From a virus: DNA of 64,000 nucleotides. The notes beneath the pieces were generated by a model. That model was not told the DNA's origin. It ran no database searches and was given only the letters and a program-made list of their open reading frames with translations. Positions within the stretch are counted from its first letter, which is position 1; each line of letters opens with the position of its first letter. Below, in pieces: positions 36,222-44,500 of this stretch. The position numbers and the translations under genes were made by a program. The stretch spans positions 1-64,000 of the IMG/VR virus record IMGVR_UViG_3300012000_002412; one strand, given 5' to 3'.

Positions 36222-36792
36222 GCAAGAAAAATTGTTCAGAGAAAAAACAGGAAAAGACTTTTCACAACTTTATCAAAAGTACTTTCCAAAACTAATCTAC
36301 TTTACATCACGAATATGTAATGACCAACAAAAAGCTGAAGACTTATCGACCGATTCGTTTATGATAGCTTTAGATAAGATCGAAAAATACGATCGAGACA
36401 AATCCCAATTTTCTACTTGGCTTTTCACCATCGCAAAGAATCTAACACTTCAGGATATCAAAAACCAAAAAAGGTCAATATCATTAGATGTAGAGTTTGA
36501 TGAAGAAGGAACGACTATGAAAGATTTCATTCAAGAAGAAGAATCTGATTTACAGATACAAAGTATTTCAGCAAAAAAGGCCGAAATCATAAAAAAATAT
36601 ATGAAAGACCTAAAAGAACCTTATAGAACCGTAATAGAGATGAGAGAGGTTAAAAAAATGGCCTATAAAGATATAGCTGGTCAGTTGGGTAAAAATTTAT
36701 CGACTATCAAAAGTCAGATCAGAAACGGTAGACACATTTTAATGTCTCAGTCAAAAAAGGAATTTGACCAGATAGATGAAATGTATATGTAA
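36193..36792 (+). CDS. ECF-type sigma-70 family RNA polymerase sigma factor
   Basis: 199 residues. Region 2 (FSQLYQKYFPKLIYFTSRICNDQQKAEDLSTDSFMIALDKIEKY, with FSTWLFTIAKN) and region 4 (PYRTVIEMREVKKMAYKDIAGQLGKNLSTIKSQI) are both complete; the linker is short and acidic and no region 1.1 or 3 is present. It should redirect host RNA polymerase to phage promoters, and the AATATATAC words upstream of structural genes are candidates for its targets. No anti-sigma gene is adjacent. The start could be 36193 or 36205. Confidence 0.87.
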   Translation: MEKKMQSFAEQEKLFREKTGKDFSQLYQKYFPKLIYFTSRICNDQQKAEDLSTDSFMIALDKIEKYDRDKSQFSTWLFTIAKNLTLQDIKNQKRSISLDVEFDEEGTTMKDFIQEEESDLQIQSISAKKAEIIKKYMKDLKEPYRTVIEMREVKKMAYKDIAGQLGKNLSTIKSQIRNGRHILMSQSKKEFDQIDEMYM

Positions 36793-36815
36793 TTTTAATT
36801 TTTAAAATCTTTTTT

Positions 36816-38078
36816 ATGAATTTAGATATTGAGAGACTTGGAAGACAAGCTGTTGAGATAATTAAAGAAAAATGGGGTTTACCCGAAACCGGATTTATCG
36901 CCGGAGGTGCAATAGCAAATATTGTTTGGCAATTAGTTTCTGGAACTAAAGCTGTTGTAAACGATATTGATGTTTTTATATTTGATGGAATTATTGAAAA
37001 ATTGGATTCCTATAGAGAATCTCTTTTTCAGTATCAAGAAAAAACCAGAACTTTTTTTGAAGATTACAGAGGTCTTAATTTTAGGCAAGTCACTAAAGAA
37101 TTCTATACTATTACCGATGTTTCAAATAATGGTATTTTTAATAAAATTATCTTCAAATCTAATGTTAACGATACCTCTATGATACTTAGGTCATTCGATA
37201 TCAATGCTACTAGAATTGGATATCTAATTGATGAAGATAAACTCTATTGGACCGATGAATTTTCTGATTTTATATCAACTGGTAATCTTAAAGTGTGTAA
37301 TCTAATGACTCCTTCACACACTACTATAAGAATTGTAAAAAAACAGCAGGAGTTACAATGTCAGTTAGATAAATTTGAAATAGATTTATTAAGATACTGC
37401 CACTATTGGAGGTTCGGAGATACGATTAAATTAAAATTCAAAAAAAGATACCATGATTTATTTCAGACTTATTCTAAGATTTTAGAACAATATTTTAATA
37501 TACGTCGTGATAAACTAGTAGAAGAATTTATATTAGAGGCGTATGGGGTCAACTCTGAGATATACGCGCTTGACCTAAAAGATGAAAAGGAGACAATGAA
37601 TTTATTCCAGGATACTAATCTTGGGAGCATTTACACTTCTAATGAGTTTTTATTTTATATGAGAAATGTTTACAATAATCCTGAGTTTGTCGAACTTTGG
37701 AAAAAACTTTATTTTTTCTTTTCTGATACTGATTATGTAGACTGTCGTCCTGATAATTCAGATCTAGAATTACTAAATAGATTGGGTAGATATGCACCAA
37801 ATTCAATAAAAAACTTAAAGGGTTTGAAACTTTCAGAGCAGATTAAAATTGTGAAATCGGTTTTAGAAATTTACCAACACGATCCCCTGGTTGCTATTTC
37901 AATTTTAGAAAAACATAAAATTAGTGAAATTGAACTGGATTCTCAAAACTTGTTACTTTTGGAATTATCTGTTCGCAGAGAAATTGTAAATGATACAAGA
38001 AATAAAGTAGGAAACATTTTAGATCCTAATAAATATAATGATGGGGTAGTTAACGAACAAAACAAATTACCTTTTTAA
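36816..38078 (+). CDS. Nucleotidyltransferase (poly(A) polymerase/CCA-enzyme superfamily-like)
   Basis: 420 residues. The head shows the superfamily signature: FIAGGAIANIVWQL (G30-G31) followed by NDIDVFIFD (D50, D52). RSFDINATRIGYLI further on resembles the RDFTINA stretch of CCA-adding enzymes. The C-terminal two-thirds is helical and not recognised. Since the two tRNA genes in the window lack encoded CCA, 3'-end repair is an attractive role, but the protein could equally be an antitoxin-like or antibiotic-type NTase. It is 23 bp after the sigma gene and upstream of thioredoxin. Confidence 0.6.
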   Translation: MNLDIERLGRQAVEIIKEKWGLPETGFIAGGAIANIVWQLVSGTKAVVNDIDVFIFDGIIEKLDSYRESLFQYQEKTRTFFEDYRGLNFRQVTKEFYTITDVSNNGIFNKIIFKSNVNDTSMILRSFDINATRIGYLIDEDKLYWTDEFSDFISTGNLKVCNLMTPSHTTIRIVKKQQELQCQLDKFEIDLLRYCHYWRFGDTIKLKFKKRYHDLFQTYSKILEQYFNIRRDKLVEEFILEAYGVNSEIYALDLKDEKETMNLFQDTNLGSIYTSNEFLFYMRNVYNNPEFVELWKKLYFFFSDTDYVDCRPDNSDLELLNRLGRYAPNSIKNLKGLKLSEQIKIVKSVLEIYQHDPLVAISILEKHKISEIELDSQNLLLLELSVRREIVNDTRNKVGNILDPNKYNDGVVNEQNKLPF

Positions 38079-38093
38079 AAAAATAAATAAATT

Positions 38094-38435
38094 ATGATGG
38101 CTTACATAACAGAATTGAATGAAGGAAACTTTGAAAGTTTCACTAAAAATGATTTTAGTCTTATAGATATCTGGGCCCCTTGGTGTGGTCCTTGTAAAAC
38201 AATTGCTCCAATTATAGACGAAGTCTCTTCACAATATCAAGGCAGAGTCTGGTGTGGTAAATTAAATGCTGACGAGTGTAGTGAGTTGTTAAAAACTCTA
38301 TCAGTCAGAAATGTCCCAACTATTCTTTTTTATAAAGCTGGAAATCCAATTTTAAATGAAGAGGGAAACCCTGTTAAAATTATTGGTAGTTTTCAGAAGG
38401 ATAAATTAGTGGAAATTTTAGACAAGTATCTTTAA
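38094..38435 (+). CDS. trx: Thioredoxin
   Basis: 113 residues, full length. Active site WCGPC in IDIWAPWCGPCKTIAP, cis-proline in NVPTILFY, and a glycine-rich C-terminal strand and helix. It reduces disulfides; phages use such proteins for ribonucleotide reduction or as polymerase processivity factors. The start may be 38094 or the next ATG at 38097. It follows the nucleotidyltransferase after 15 bp. Confidence 0.93.
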   Translation: MMAYITELNEGNFESFTKNDFSLIDIWAPWCGPCKTIAPIIDEVSSQYQGRVWCGKLNADECSELLKTLSVRNVPTILFYKAGNPILNEEGNPVKIIGSFQKDKLVEILDKYL

Positions 38436-38451
38436 TTGCATATATTTACGG

Positions 38452-38482
38452 TTTGTTGTTTAAGAAATTCTATTTATCTTTG
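38452..38482 (+). promoter_or_regulatory. Bacteroidota-type promoter for smpB (TTTG-N19-TATCTTTG)
   Basis: TTTG at 38452-38455, a 19-bp spacer and TATCTTTG at 38475-38482, an exact fit to the Bacteroidota housekeeping consensus. The smpB ATG is at 38488, so initiation would be nearly or fully leaderless. Confidence 0.68.
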
Positions 38483-38487
38483 TATTT

Positions 38488-38922
38488 ATGAATTTAGCAA
38501 ACAATAGAAAGGCTTATTTTGAATATCAAATCATTGAAGAATTTGATGCTGGTATTATATTAATAGGCACCGAAGTAAAGTCTATTCGTTTGGGTGGTGT
38601 TAATCTAACTGATTCATATATATTTTTTAATAACGGAGAATTGTGGATAAAAAATTTCAAAGTCAGTAGATACAAACAACAACATTTTGCTGATACTCAT
38701 GATGAAAACAGACAAAAAAAATTGTTACTCACCAAGTCTCAGATTTTAAAAATCTCCAAACTTTTTTCAGATAACGGTGTTACTTGTGTTCCACTTCAAA
38801 TATTTATAAAAAACAACAAAATAAAATTAAAAATTGGGGTTGTTAAAGGAAAAAAATTATGGGATAAAAGACAAACTATAAAAGAACGAGATTTGAAAAG
38901 AGAGTCACAAAGGGGTATTTAA
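38488..38922 (+). CDS. smpB: SsrA-binding protein SmpB
   Basis: 144 residues, near full length. The beta-barrel motifs are clear: NRKAYFEYQIIEEFDAGIIL, GTEVKSIRLGGVNLTDSY, RQKKLLLTKSQI and GVVKGKKLWDKRQTIKERD, with a basic C-terminal tail of the kind that enters the ribosomal mRNA channel. SmpB binds tmRNA and rescues stalled ribosomes. No tmRNA gene is visible in the window, so it would use the host tmRNA or one elsewhere in the phage. It has its own promoter and overlaps the convergent gene by 4 bp. Confidence 0.93.
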   Translation: MNLANNRKAYFEYQIIEEFDAGIILIGTEVKSIRLGGVNLTDSYIFFNNGELWIKNFKVSRYKQQHFADTHDENRQKKLLLTKSQILKISKLFSDNGVTCVPLQIFIKNNKIKLKIGVVKGKKLWDKRQTIKERDLKRESQRGI

Positions 38923-40550
38923 CCTAACAGCTGTAAAATGTATTTTTCTAATTCGTCAACGAATTTTCTGTCTTCTTCTATTTCTACTTGCGTTCTTTTT
39001 GCCATTATACCTATACCATCTGATACGTCACTATCATTAAATTTTATATTACTGAATACTTTGTAAAGGCCTCTTGATTTATCGGTTTTTGAGTAGTAAT
39101 AAGTTATACTGTATATTTTAGACAGTAAGTATCTTAATTCATTAAGAGTTGTTACGGGTTTTATAAAAATAAGTTGTAAAATCTTTTTACTTAGTTTTGA
39201 TAGTTTATCAAAAATTTCAATCGTTTCTTCGTCGCCCTCGTCCTGAACTCTTTTTAAAGATCCAGAAAATCTATCAACATATTTTTTTGATTCCTCTTTA
39301 TATGAAAAAAAGCTTTTTTTGACTTTTTCAAAGGCCCACTTTTTTGATTCCTCATCATCTTCACATGTTATCAAATATTTTATATTTTGTTCAAACCGAT
39401 AAATATTTTCAGTGTCTGGTTCGCCTGCAATTAAACTGTAAAGGATTTTTTCTCCACATAAAAAAGTGGAAAATAATTTTTGTAAATTCAATAAATCCTG
39501 CTCTTGAGATTTCAATTCCAGACCATAAATAGAAATTAACCTATCCATTAATCTGTTATAATTAGACTTAGCTATCTCTTCATCTGTCATAAAGTGAGTT
39601 GACCCAGATTTTGACTCCTCTCTAAATTTTTTGATATCCGATACTGGCTCAAAAGTGGGAGCATCTACATCCGGATTCAATAAATCATCATACATTAAAA
39701 CTAAAGCAAAGTCAGCATTACTAACTTCTTTATAACTTGAAATGGAGTTCATATCAGAGTCAGACCATATTACTTGGTTAAAATTATAGTCTAAAGGTAA
39801 ATTCCAATTCAGATGAGACAGATTTTCTGATTGCGATGGCTCTTCTTTTTCTTCATATCTTAGTGGTTCATCACCTGGTGTATAAAAAGTAAGCTTTTCG
39901 TGGTCATCTGGTATAGTTCTTGGTTCATAAATATACCAAGATTGGTCACCGTATTCTGTGTATTCACGCCAACCTGAGTCTGATGGATACGAACCAGATG
40001 CTACATTCTGTATGGCGTAGACTCTATCTCTGTTATCAACATAAACAGTAGCTATCGCAATGTCACCACCAAATATACCAATTACAACTTGACCGGTTTT
40101 TAATTTACTATAGTCTGTTACTCTGCAGATTATACCGGTTTCTGTAATATTTTTTTTGATATAGTCTAACTCTCGATTAGTGAAGGGTGGGTCTTTTCTA
40201 TTTGGGCTGTTATGGATTGTTTTTGGTTCTCGAAAGGTGTATGTTTTATTTCCTGTTGCGGTATATCCTAAATAGCCATTTTCAACTGAAAACCAATATT
40301 TAATTACCCAGATACCCTTTCTGTTGGACACATCTTTGTCATTTTTTAATAAAATAGCCTTTTTGAACGGTAGATATTGTATAAAGTCATCCGTTAATTT
40401 ATTTAGCGGATAATCTGAATTTTGCATAAATTCTTTTAGATCTTCTAAGAATTTTTCTTTCGATTGACTTGATATTTTTTGTGATAAAAAATTTATAGTT
40501 TTAGAAATGCCCTTGGAAGAAAAGGCCTCATATAATTTTAAATATCTCAT
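38919..40550 (-). CDS. Unknown protein with capsid-targeting-like N-terminus
   Basis: 543 residues, no family recognised. It starts MRYLKLYEAFSS, where L-Y-E then A matches the hydrophobic-x-E cleavage rule. Residues ~80-240 are beta-rich (KIGIWVIKYWFSVENGYLG-like strands, SH3-like character), followed by an acidic linker and a helical C-terminal half. There is no signal peptide. It is a candidate head-internal cargo protein like the other members with this leader. Confidence 0.58.
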   Translation of the reverse strand: MRYLKLYEAFSSKGISKTINFLSQKISSQSKEKFLEDLKEFMQNSDYPLNKLTDDFIQYLPFKKAILLKNDKDVSNRKGIWVIKYWFSVENGYLGYTATGNKTYTFREPKTIHNSPNRKDPPFTNRELDYIKKNITETGIICRVTDYSKLKTGQVVIGIFGGDIAIATVYVDNRDRVYAIQNVASGSYPSDSGWREYTEYGDQSWYIYEPRTIPDDHEKLTFYTPGDEPLRYEEKEEPSQSENLSHLNWNLPLDYNFNQVIWSDSDMNSISSYKEVSNADFALVLMYDDLLNPDVDAPTFEPVSDIKKFREESKSGSTHFMTDEEIAKSNYNRLMDRLISIYGLELKSQEQDLLNLQKLFSTFLCGEKILYSLIAGEPDTENIYRFEQNIKYLITCEDDEESKKWAFEKVKKSFFSYKEESKKYVDRFSGSLKRVQDEGDEETIEIFDKLSKLSKKILQLIFIKPVTTLNELRYLLSKIYSITYYYSKTDKSRGLYKVFSNIKFNDSDVSDGIGIMAKRTQVEIEEDRKFVDELEKYILQLLG

Positions 40551-40639
40551 ATGACTATATATAAAAAATTTCTTATTTTTTTTTATTTTTTTTTATCTAA
40601 GAAAAATTTACTATCTTTGAATAATTAAAAGTAGAACAA

Positions 40640-40753
40640 ATGAAAACAATTCAACTTACTCTTCAAGAAATCTGGGCAGCAACTCGACCTCAAATTGAGA
40701 AAAGTAAGAAAACATACTCCAGAAAAGAAAAACATAAAAACAAAACTGCTTAA
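40640..40753 (+). CDS. Small basic protein, 37 residues
   Basis: ATG at 40640 to TAA at 40753. It begins MKTIQLTLQEIW and ends SKKTYSRKEKHKNKTA. The ending K-x-x-Y-x-RKxKHK is of a kind I recall at the C-termini of small conserved phage proteins. A TATCTTTG promoter -7-like box lies at 40612-40619, about 20 bp upstream, which supports expression. The next gene starts 10 bp downstream. Confidence 0.55.
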   Translation: MKTIQLTLQEIWAATRPQIEKSKKTYSRKEKHKNKTA

Positions 40754-40763
40754 AGTATAATAT

Positions 40764-41000
40764 ATGAAAAAAAGTTTATTCGTATTGGTGATTCTATCTA
40801 CATTTTTTTCTTGTGTAGGCCCGAGAAGGAAAAAAAATTTTACAATTGGTGTTTGCCAAGGTGATAACATTAACTACACCGTAACATATGTTGAATGTGA
40901 TTCATTTCAGATGATTTCACCCAATGAGGCCTTTATATGGAGCGACGGGAGAAAAATGAAATTAATTGGAGATAGGGGATTAAAACCAGAGTCGAAATAG
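40764..41000 (+). CDS. Small lipoprotein
   Basis: 78 residues. MKKSLFVLVILSTFFSC is a classic signal peptide with a lipobox cysteine at residue 17, followed by a basic segment GPRRKKN. The mature part is about 60 residues with two further cysteines. It would be anchored in a membrane of the infected cell; roles known for such phage proteins are superinfection exclusion and outer-membrane spanin, but neither is shown here. Confidence 0.7.
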   Translation: MKKSLFVLVILSTFFSCVGPRRKKNFTIGVCQGDNINYTVTYVECDSFQMISPNEAFIWSDGRKMKLIGDRGLKPESK

Positions 41001-41261
41001 TTAGAACTCTGTAAATCTTAGAATGTGATTCTCTGAAACTTTTTCAGGAAGATTATCATGTTTTGTTGCTGCAAAATCTCTTAGTTTTTTCAACCTTCTC
41101 CTATAGGTATTGGAGTCTTTAGCTGGTTTCTTTTTGTCACTGCCTTTTAGAAAAGAGTTGGCTAGATCCTTTACTGATTTTGAAGCCCCTGGCATTTCGC
41201 CCTTAGCCCAAGCATAAGCCATTCCCATAAGTCTTTGTTGTTTTTTTGATACTGATGGCAT
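41001..41261 (-). CDS. DUF3008-like small basic protein
   Basis: 86 residues, beginning MPSVSKKQQRLMGMAYAWAK and containing RRLKKLRDFAATKHDNLPEKV. The KQQRxMG start and the LxDFAxTKH stretch match small phage and bacterial proteins I recall as DUF3008 or a close relative; function unknown. It converges with the lipoprotein gene with no gap. Confidence 0.65.
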   Translation of the reverse strand: MPSVSKKQQRLMGMAYAWAKGEMPGASKSVKDLANSFLKGSDKKKPAKDSNTYRRRLKKLRDFAATKHDNLPEKVSENHILRFTEF

Positions 41262-41302
41262 AACTTACCGTCTTTTTTAGATATATATTAAAAAAAATTA
41301 TT

Positions 41303-41515
41303 ATGGAACAATTAAGAAATTCTGGAATTATATCTAAAGAAGAATATGTCGGAAAAACAATAGAAGATGCCACCAAATGGGCAAATGATGGTGGATTTGT
41401 AGTCAGAATAGTAGAAACTGATGGAATACAACACATGTTGGATATGTCAGTTGATGCAAGACGACTAAACTTTAGAGTCAGCTTTGGTAGAGTCACTGAT
41501 GTATTTGGTGGTTAA
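41303..41515 (+). CDS. Small protein resembling I78-type peptidase inhibitors
   Basis: 70 residues. YVGKTIEDATKWANDGGFVVRIVE, then MSVDARRLNFRVSFGRVTDV, follows the I78/potato-inhibitor-I-like order (VGK, an Arg-containing strand, D-x-x-R-L-N and a closing V-x-x-V-x-G). It lacks the signal peptide of known I78 proteins, so it would act inside the cell. The match is by pattern only. It ends next to the giant fibre gene on the opposite strand. Confidence 0.5.
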   Translation: MEQLRNSGIISKEEYVGKTIEDATKWANDGGFVVRIVETDGIQHMLDMSVDARRLNFRVSFGRVTDVFGG

Positions 41516-44500
41516 TTAGAAATTATTTAGTTTACTCCAAGTAGCCCCATTATATCCCCACCAACCCTTTTGTGTTATTAAAGCACCATCACCTGCATTT
41601 GCATAAACTAATAGTCCTTCTGTTGGTCCGACTATTGCTTCTGCTTGCGAACCTGTCATTACTGGTGGTAAGAAACCTGATGTGGTTGAACTGATGTGTA
41701 GTATCGCACTTGCGTTCGGAGTTGATGTTCCTATACCGATATTATCATTTGAGGCATCGACAAAGAATAAGTTTGAATTTGTTATTCCCTTTATTTTGAA
41801 ATCGTTGTCTAGGGATGATTCATTAAATATTGATGTTCCTTTATTTACAACCAATCCATAATTAGTTGAAGCTGAATATGAGTCGATGTAGACACCATAA
41901 TTAAGAGATCCGGTTCCCGAAACTTGAATATATGAACCTGTTCCACTTCCTGGACCATCTATCCATATTTGTTGACCCCAATTTGAAGCAGTGGTTGACA
42001 TTCGGATATATTGACCTCTGTTGTTTGAATTAGGTAGACCAGGACTAGTATAAATATATTGACCATAGGTGTTTTGACCTGAATGTATTAGTGTATATGA
42101 TCCATAAGTGGTGGTTGTGTTTGTTGGACTTCCGCCTTCGCCAAGAAAAGTGTATGATCCATATTTTGTCCCAGAGTTTGATACAAACGTGTTATAGACC
42201 CCATATACAACTCCGGTTGCTTGGGATGAATTATAGAGTCCATATTTAGTTCCAGTTGATGAAAGTGAGTTATAAAGCCCGTAACTGTTAGTTGAACTCG
42301 ATATGTAATTATAGATACCGTAGTTGTTAACTGTTGACCCCGTAACTTGATTATAAACGCCATAACTACTTGTTCCTGAATTACTCATATCGGTGTAAAG
42401 ACCATAAGATTGGTTAAAAGCCGATGATGTGTTGTTTGCTGTGTCTTGTATATAGAAGTTTCTTCTACCTTGAGTGGATGTTCTTATATGAAACACCGAT
42501 TCTGTGTTTGCTGAGGTAGTTCCAATACTTACCCTGCTTCCATTGTCATAAATCAATGAGTTAGTTAATCCAGTTGCAGAAGACCATTTCGGTAGATAAC
42601 TTGATGTCCCTGAGCCTTGAATTGATGATAATTGAACCCAACTTCCGTTTCCAGATGCGTCGGATTGTAAAAAGTATCCGTTACTTGGAGTTGCGGTCAA
42701 TTTAAATCCTTCTACTGATAAATTGGCAACTCTCAAATCAGAATAAGAATCTATTGCCACATTACCAATCACCGAACTTGAGTCATTGGTTTTAATGAAT
42801 GCAAAAACATCATCTGATTCATCCCAGATAAGTGATTGAGTTTGACCACTTCCTCTTGATATAAAGATACCAGAGTCAAGTGTTGGTGTGCCAGATTGTG
42901 TTGATGCTAGAAGTATAATAGGGTCTTGAACACTTAAATTAGTGGTATTAATAACTGTAGACGAACCACTTACAGTAAATCCTCCGCTTACTACTAACCC
43001 TCCAAATACCGATAGTGTATTTCCATCAAATGTCAAATTTGATTCTACTGTTCCGTTCGGAGCTGAACCGTCCAGAGTTATTAGACCATTGTCGGTTGTT
43101 CCTGATAGTGACAATACTCCGGAAGTTCCAGAAGTTCCAGATGAACCGATGCCTGAGGTTCCAGATGTGCCTGAGATACCAGAAGTTCCATTTATACCAG
43201 AAGTTCCATTAACTCCTGAAGTTCCAGATGAGCCAGAAGTCCCGGCTTGTGACACCAATGCCCAAGAAGAATTTAAAGGAGGCGGAGGTGTTCCATTTGT
43301 CCCATTCGCAAGACAAATGTAAGAGCTGCCTACATACTCAACAACATCGTTTATATTGTATGTTGTAAATGGACTCCAAGAATTTTTCCAGGCAAAAGAA
43401 GAACCAGAAGTTCCAGAAGTTGCAGAGGTCCCTGATGAACCGGAACTTCCTGATGAACCCGATACTCCGGAACTTCCTGATGAACCCGATACTCCGGAAC
43501 TTCCTGATGAACCCGATATCCCAGAAGTTCCATTAACTCCTGAAGTTCCACTTAATCCAGATGTTCCACTTGTTCCTGAATTTCCTGTGGCACCAGCTGC
43601 TCCAGATAACTCAATAGCCGAGGCATTTATGTAATCATATATAAAGTATATACTAGCTACGCTCGATGGTTTTATTGAAAGCGCAAACCAGTATTGAGTA
43701 GATGCTGTGAGGCCGGAAATTATCGTATTAATTTCCATAGCGTCACCACCAATGTATTTTAAAGCTTTTTCAGATGTTGGAGCCCCTGATGTTGGGTCGC
43801 CATCTTGAGGTGCGGTTCCAGTTCCATATCTTAGTTGAATAATGGCATCATCTTGTGGTTCGCCTGAAAACTGATATGATACCCAAACATCACCGGTAGA
43901 TTGTGGTGTAAAGTAAAATCCACCTGTTGCTCCTATCATTGATCCGTTTGCAGTAACTCCGAAAATTGTCAACTGTTGATAGGAGTTATTTGAATTAGAC
44001 CAGTTCATTTGTGTGTTGATTGCTGGTGAAGTTCCGCTAGTACCACTTGTGCTAGAAAAAGTAAAATTCGAAGATGTCCAACTTGCAATACCTGCGTCAT
44101 CAGAAACCAAAATATATCCATTGACTGCTCCTGTTGAAATTCTAAGTTCTTCTGTTGTGATTCTGCCCCTGACATCTAATTTAGAAGTTGGTAGATGAGT
44201 GTTTATTCCAACAAAATCTTGTTTATCAATTGTTTCAATGAGTTGTAAAGTGTTCACAGTTGAATTAGAAACAGCCACTCTACTGTTTTTTAAGTCATAG
44301 GCAAATTCTTTTGGTGAATTATTAACCAAAATTGATGAGATAACAGTATCTGATAAAGTATCAATTACTGATACCACACCAGAGCCGCTACAGGCAACAT
44401 AAACTCTTTTGTTTACTCCGTCATATAAAACTCCATCTGGGTTATTACCAACAGATACCGTTGCTACTATTGTGTCGCTTGTAGTGTCAATAACTGATAC

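Noticed and set aside
38436-38487. tmRNA next to smpB
   Set aside because: The gap is only about 50 bp and has no tRNA-Ala-like ends or tag frame; nothing tmRNA-like was seen near the tRNA cluster either.
42942-43634. Plus-strand P-E-V-P-rich open frames
   Set aside because: Mirror image of the collagen-like GTSGTSG repeat of the minus-strand fibre; low-complexity composition explains the long open frames.
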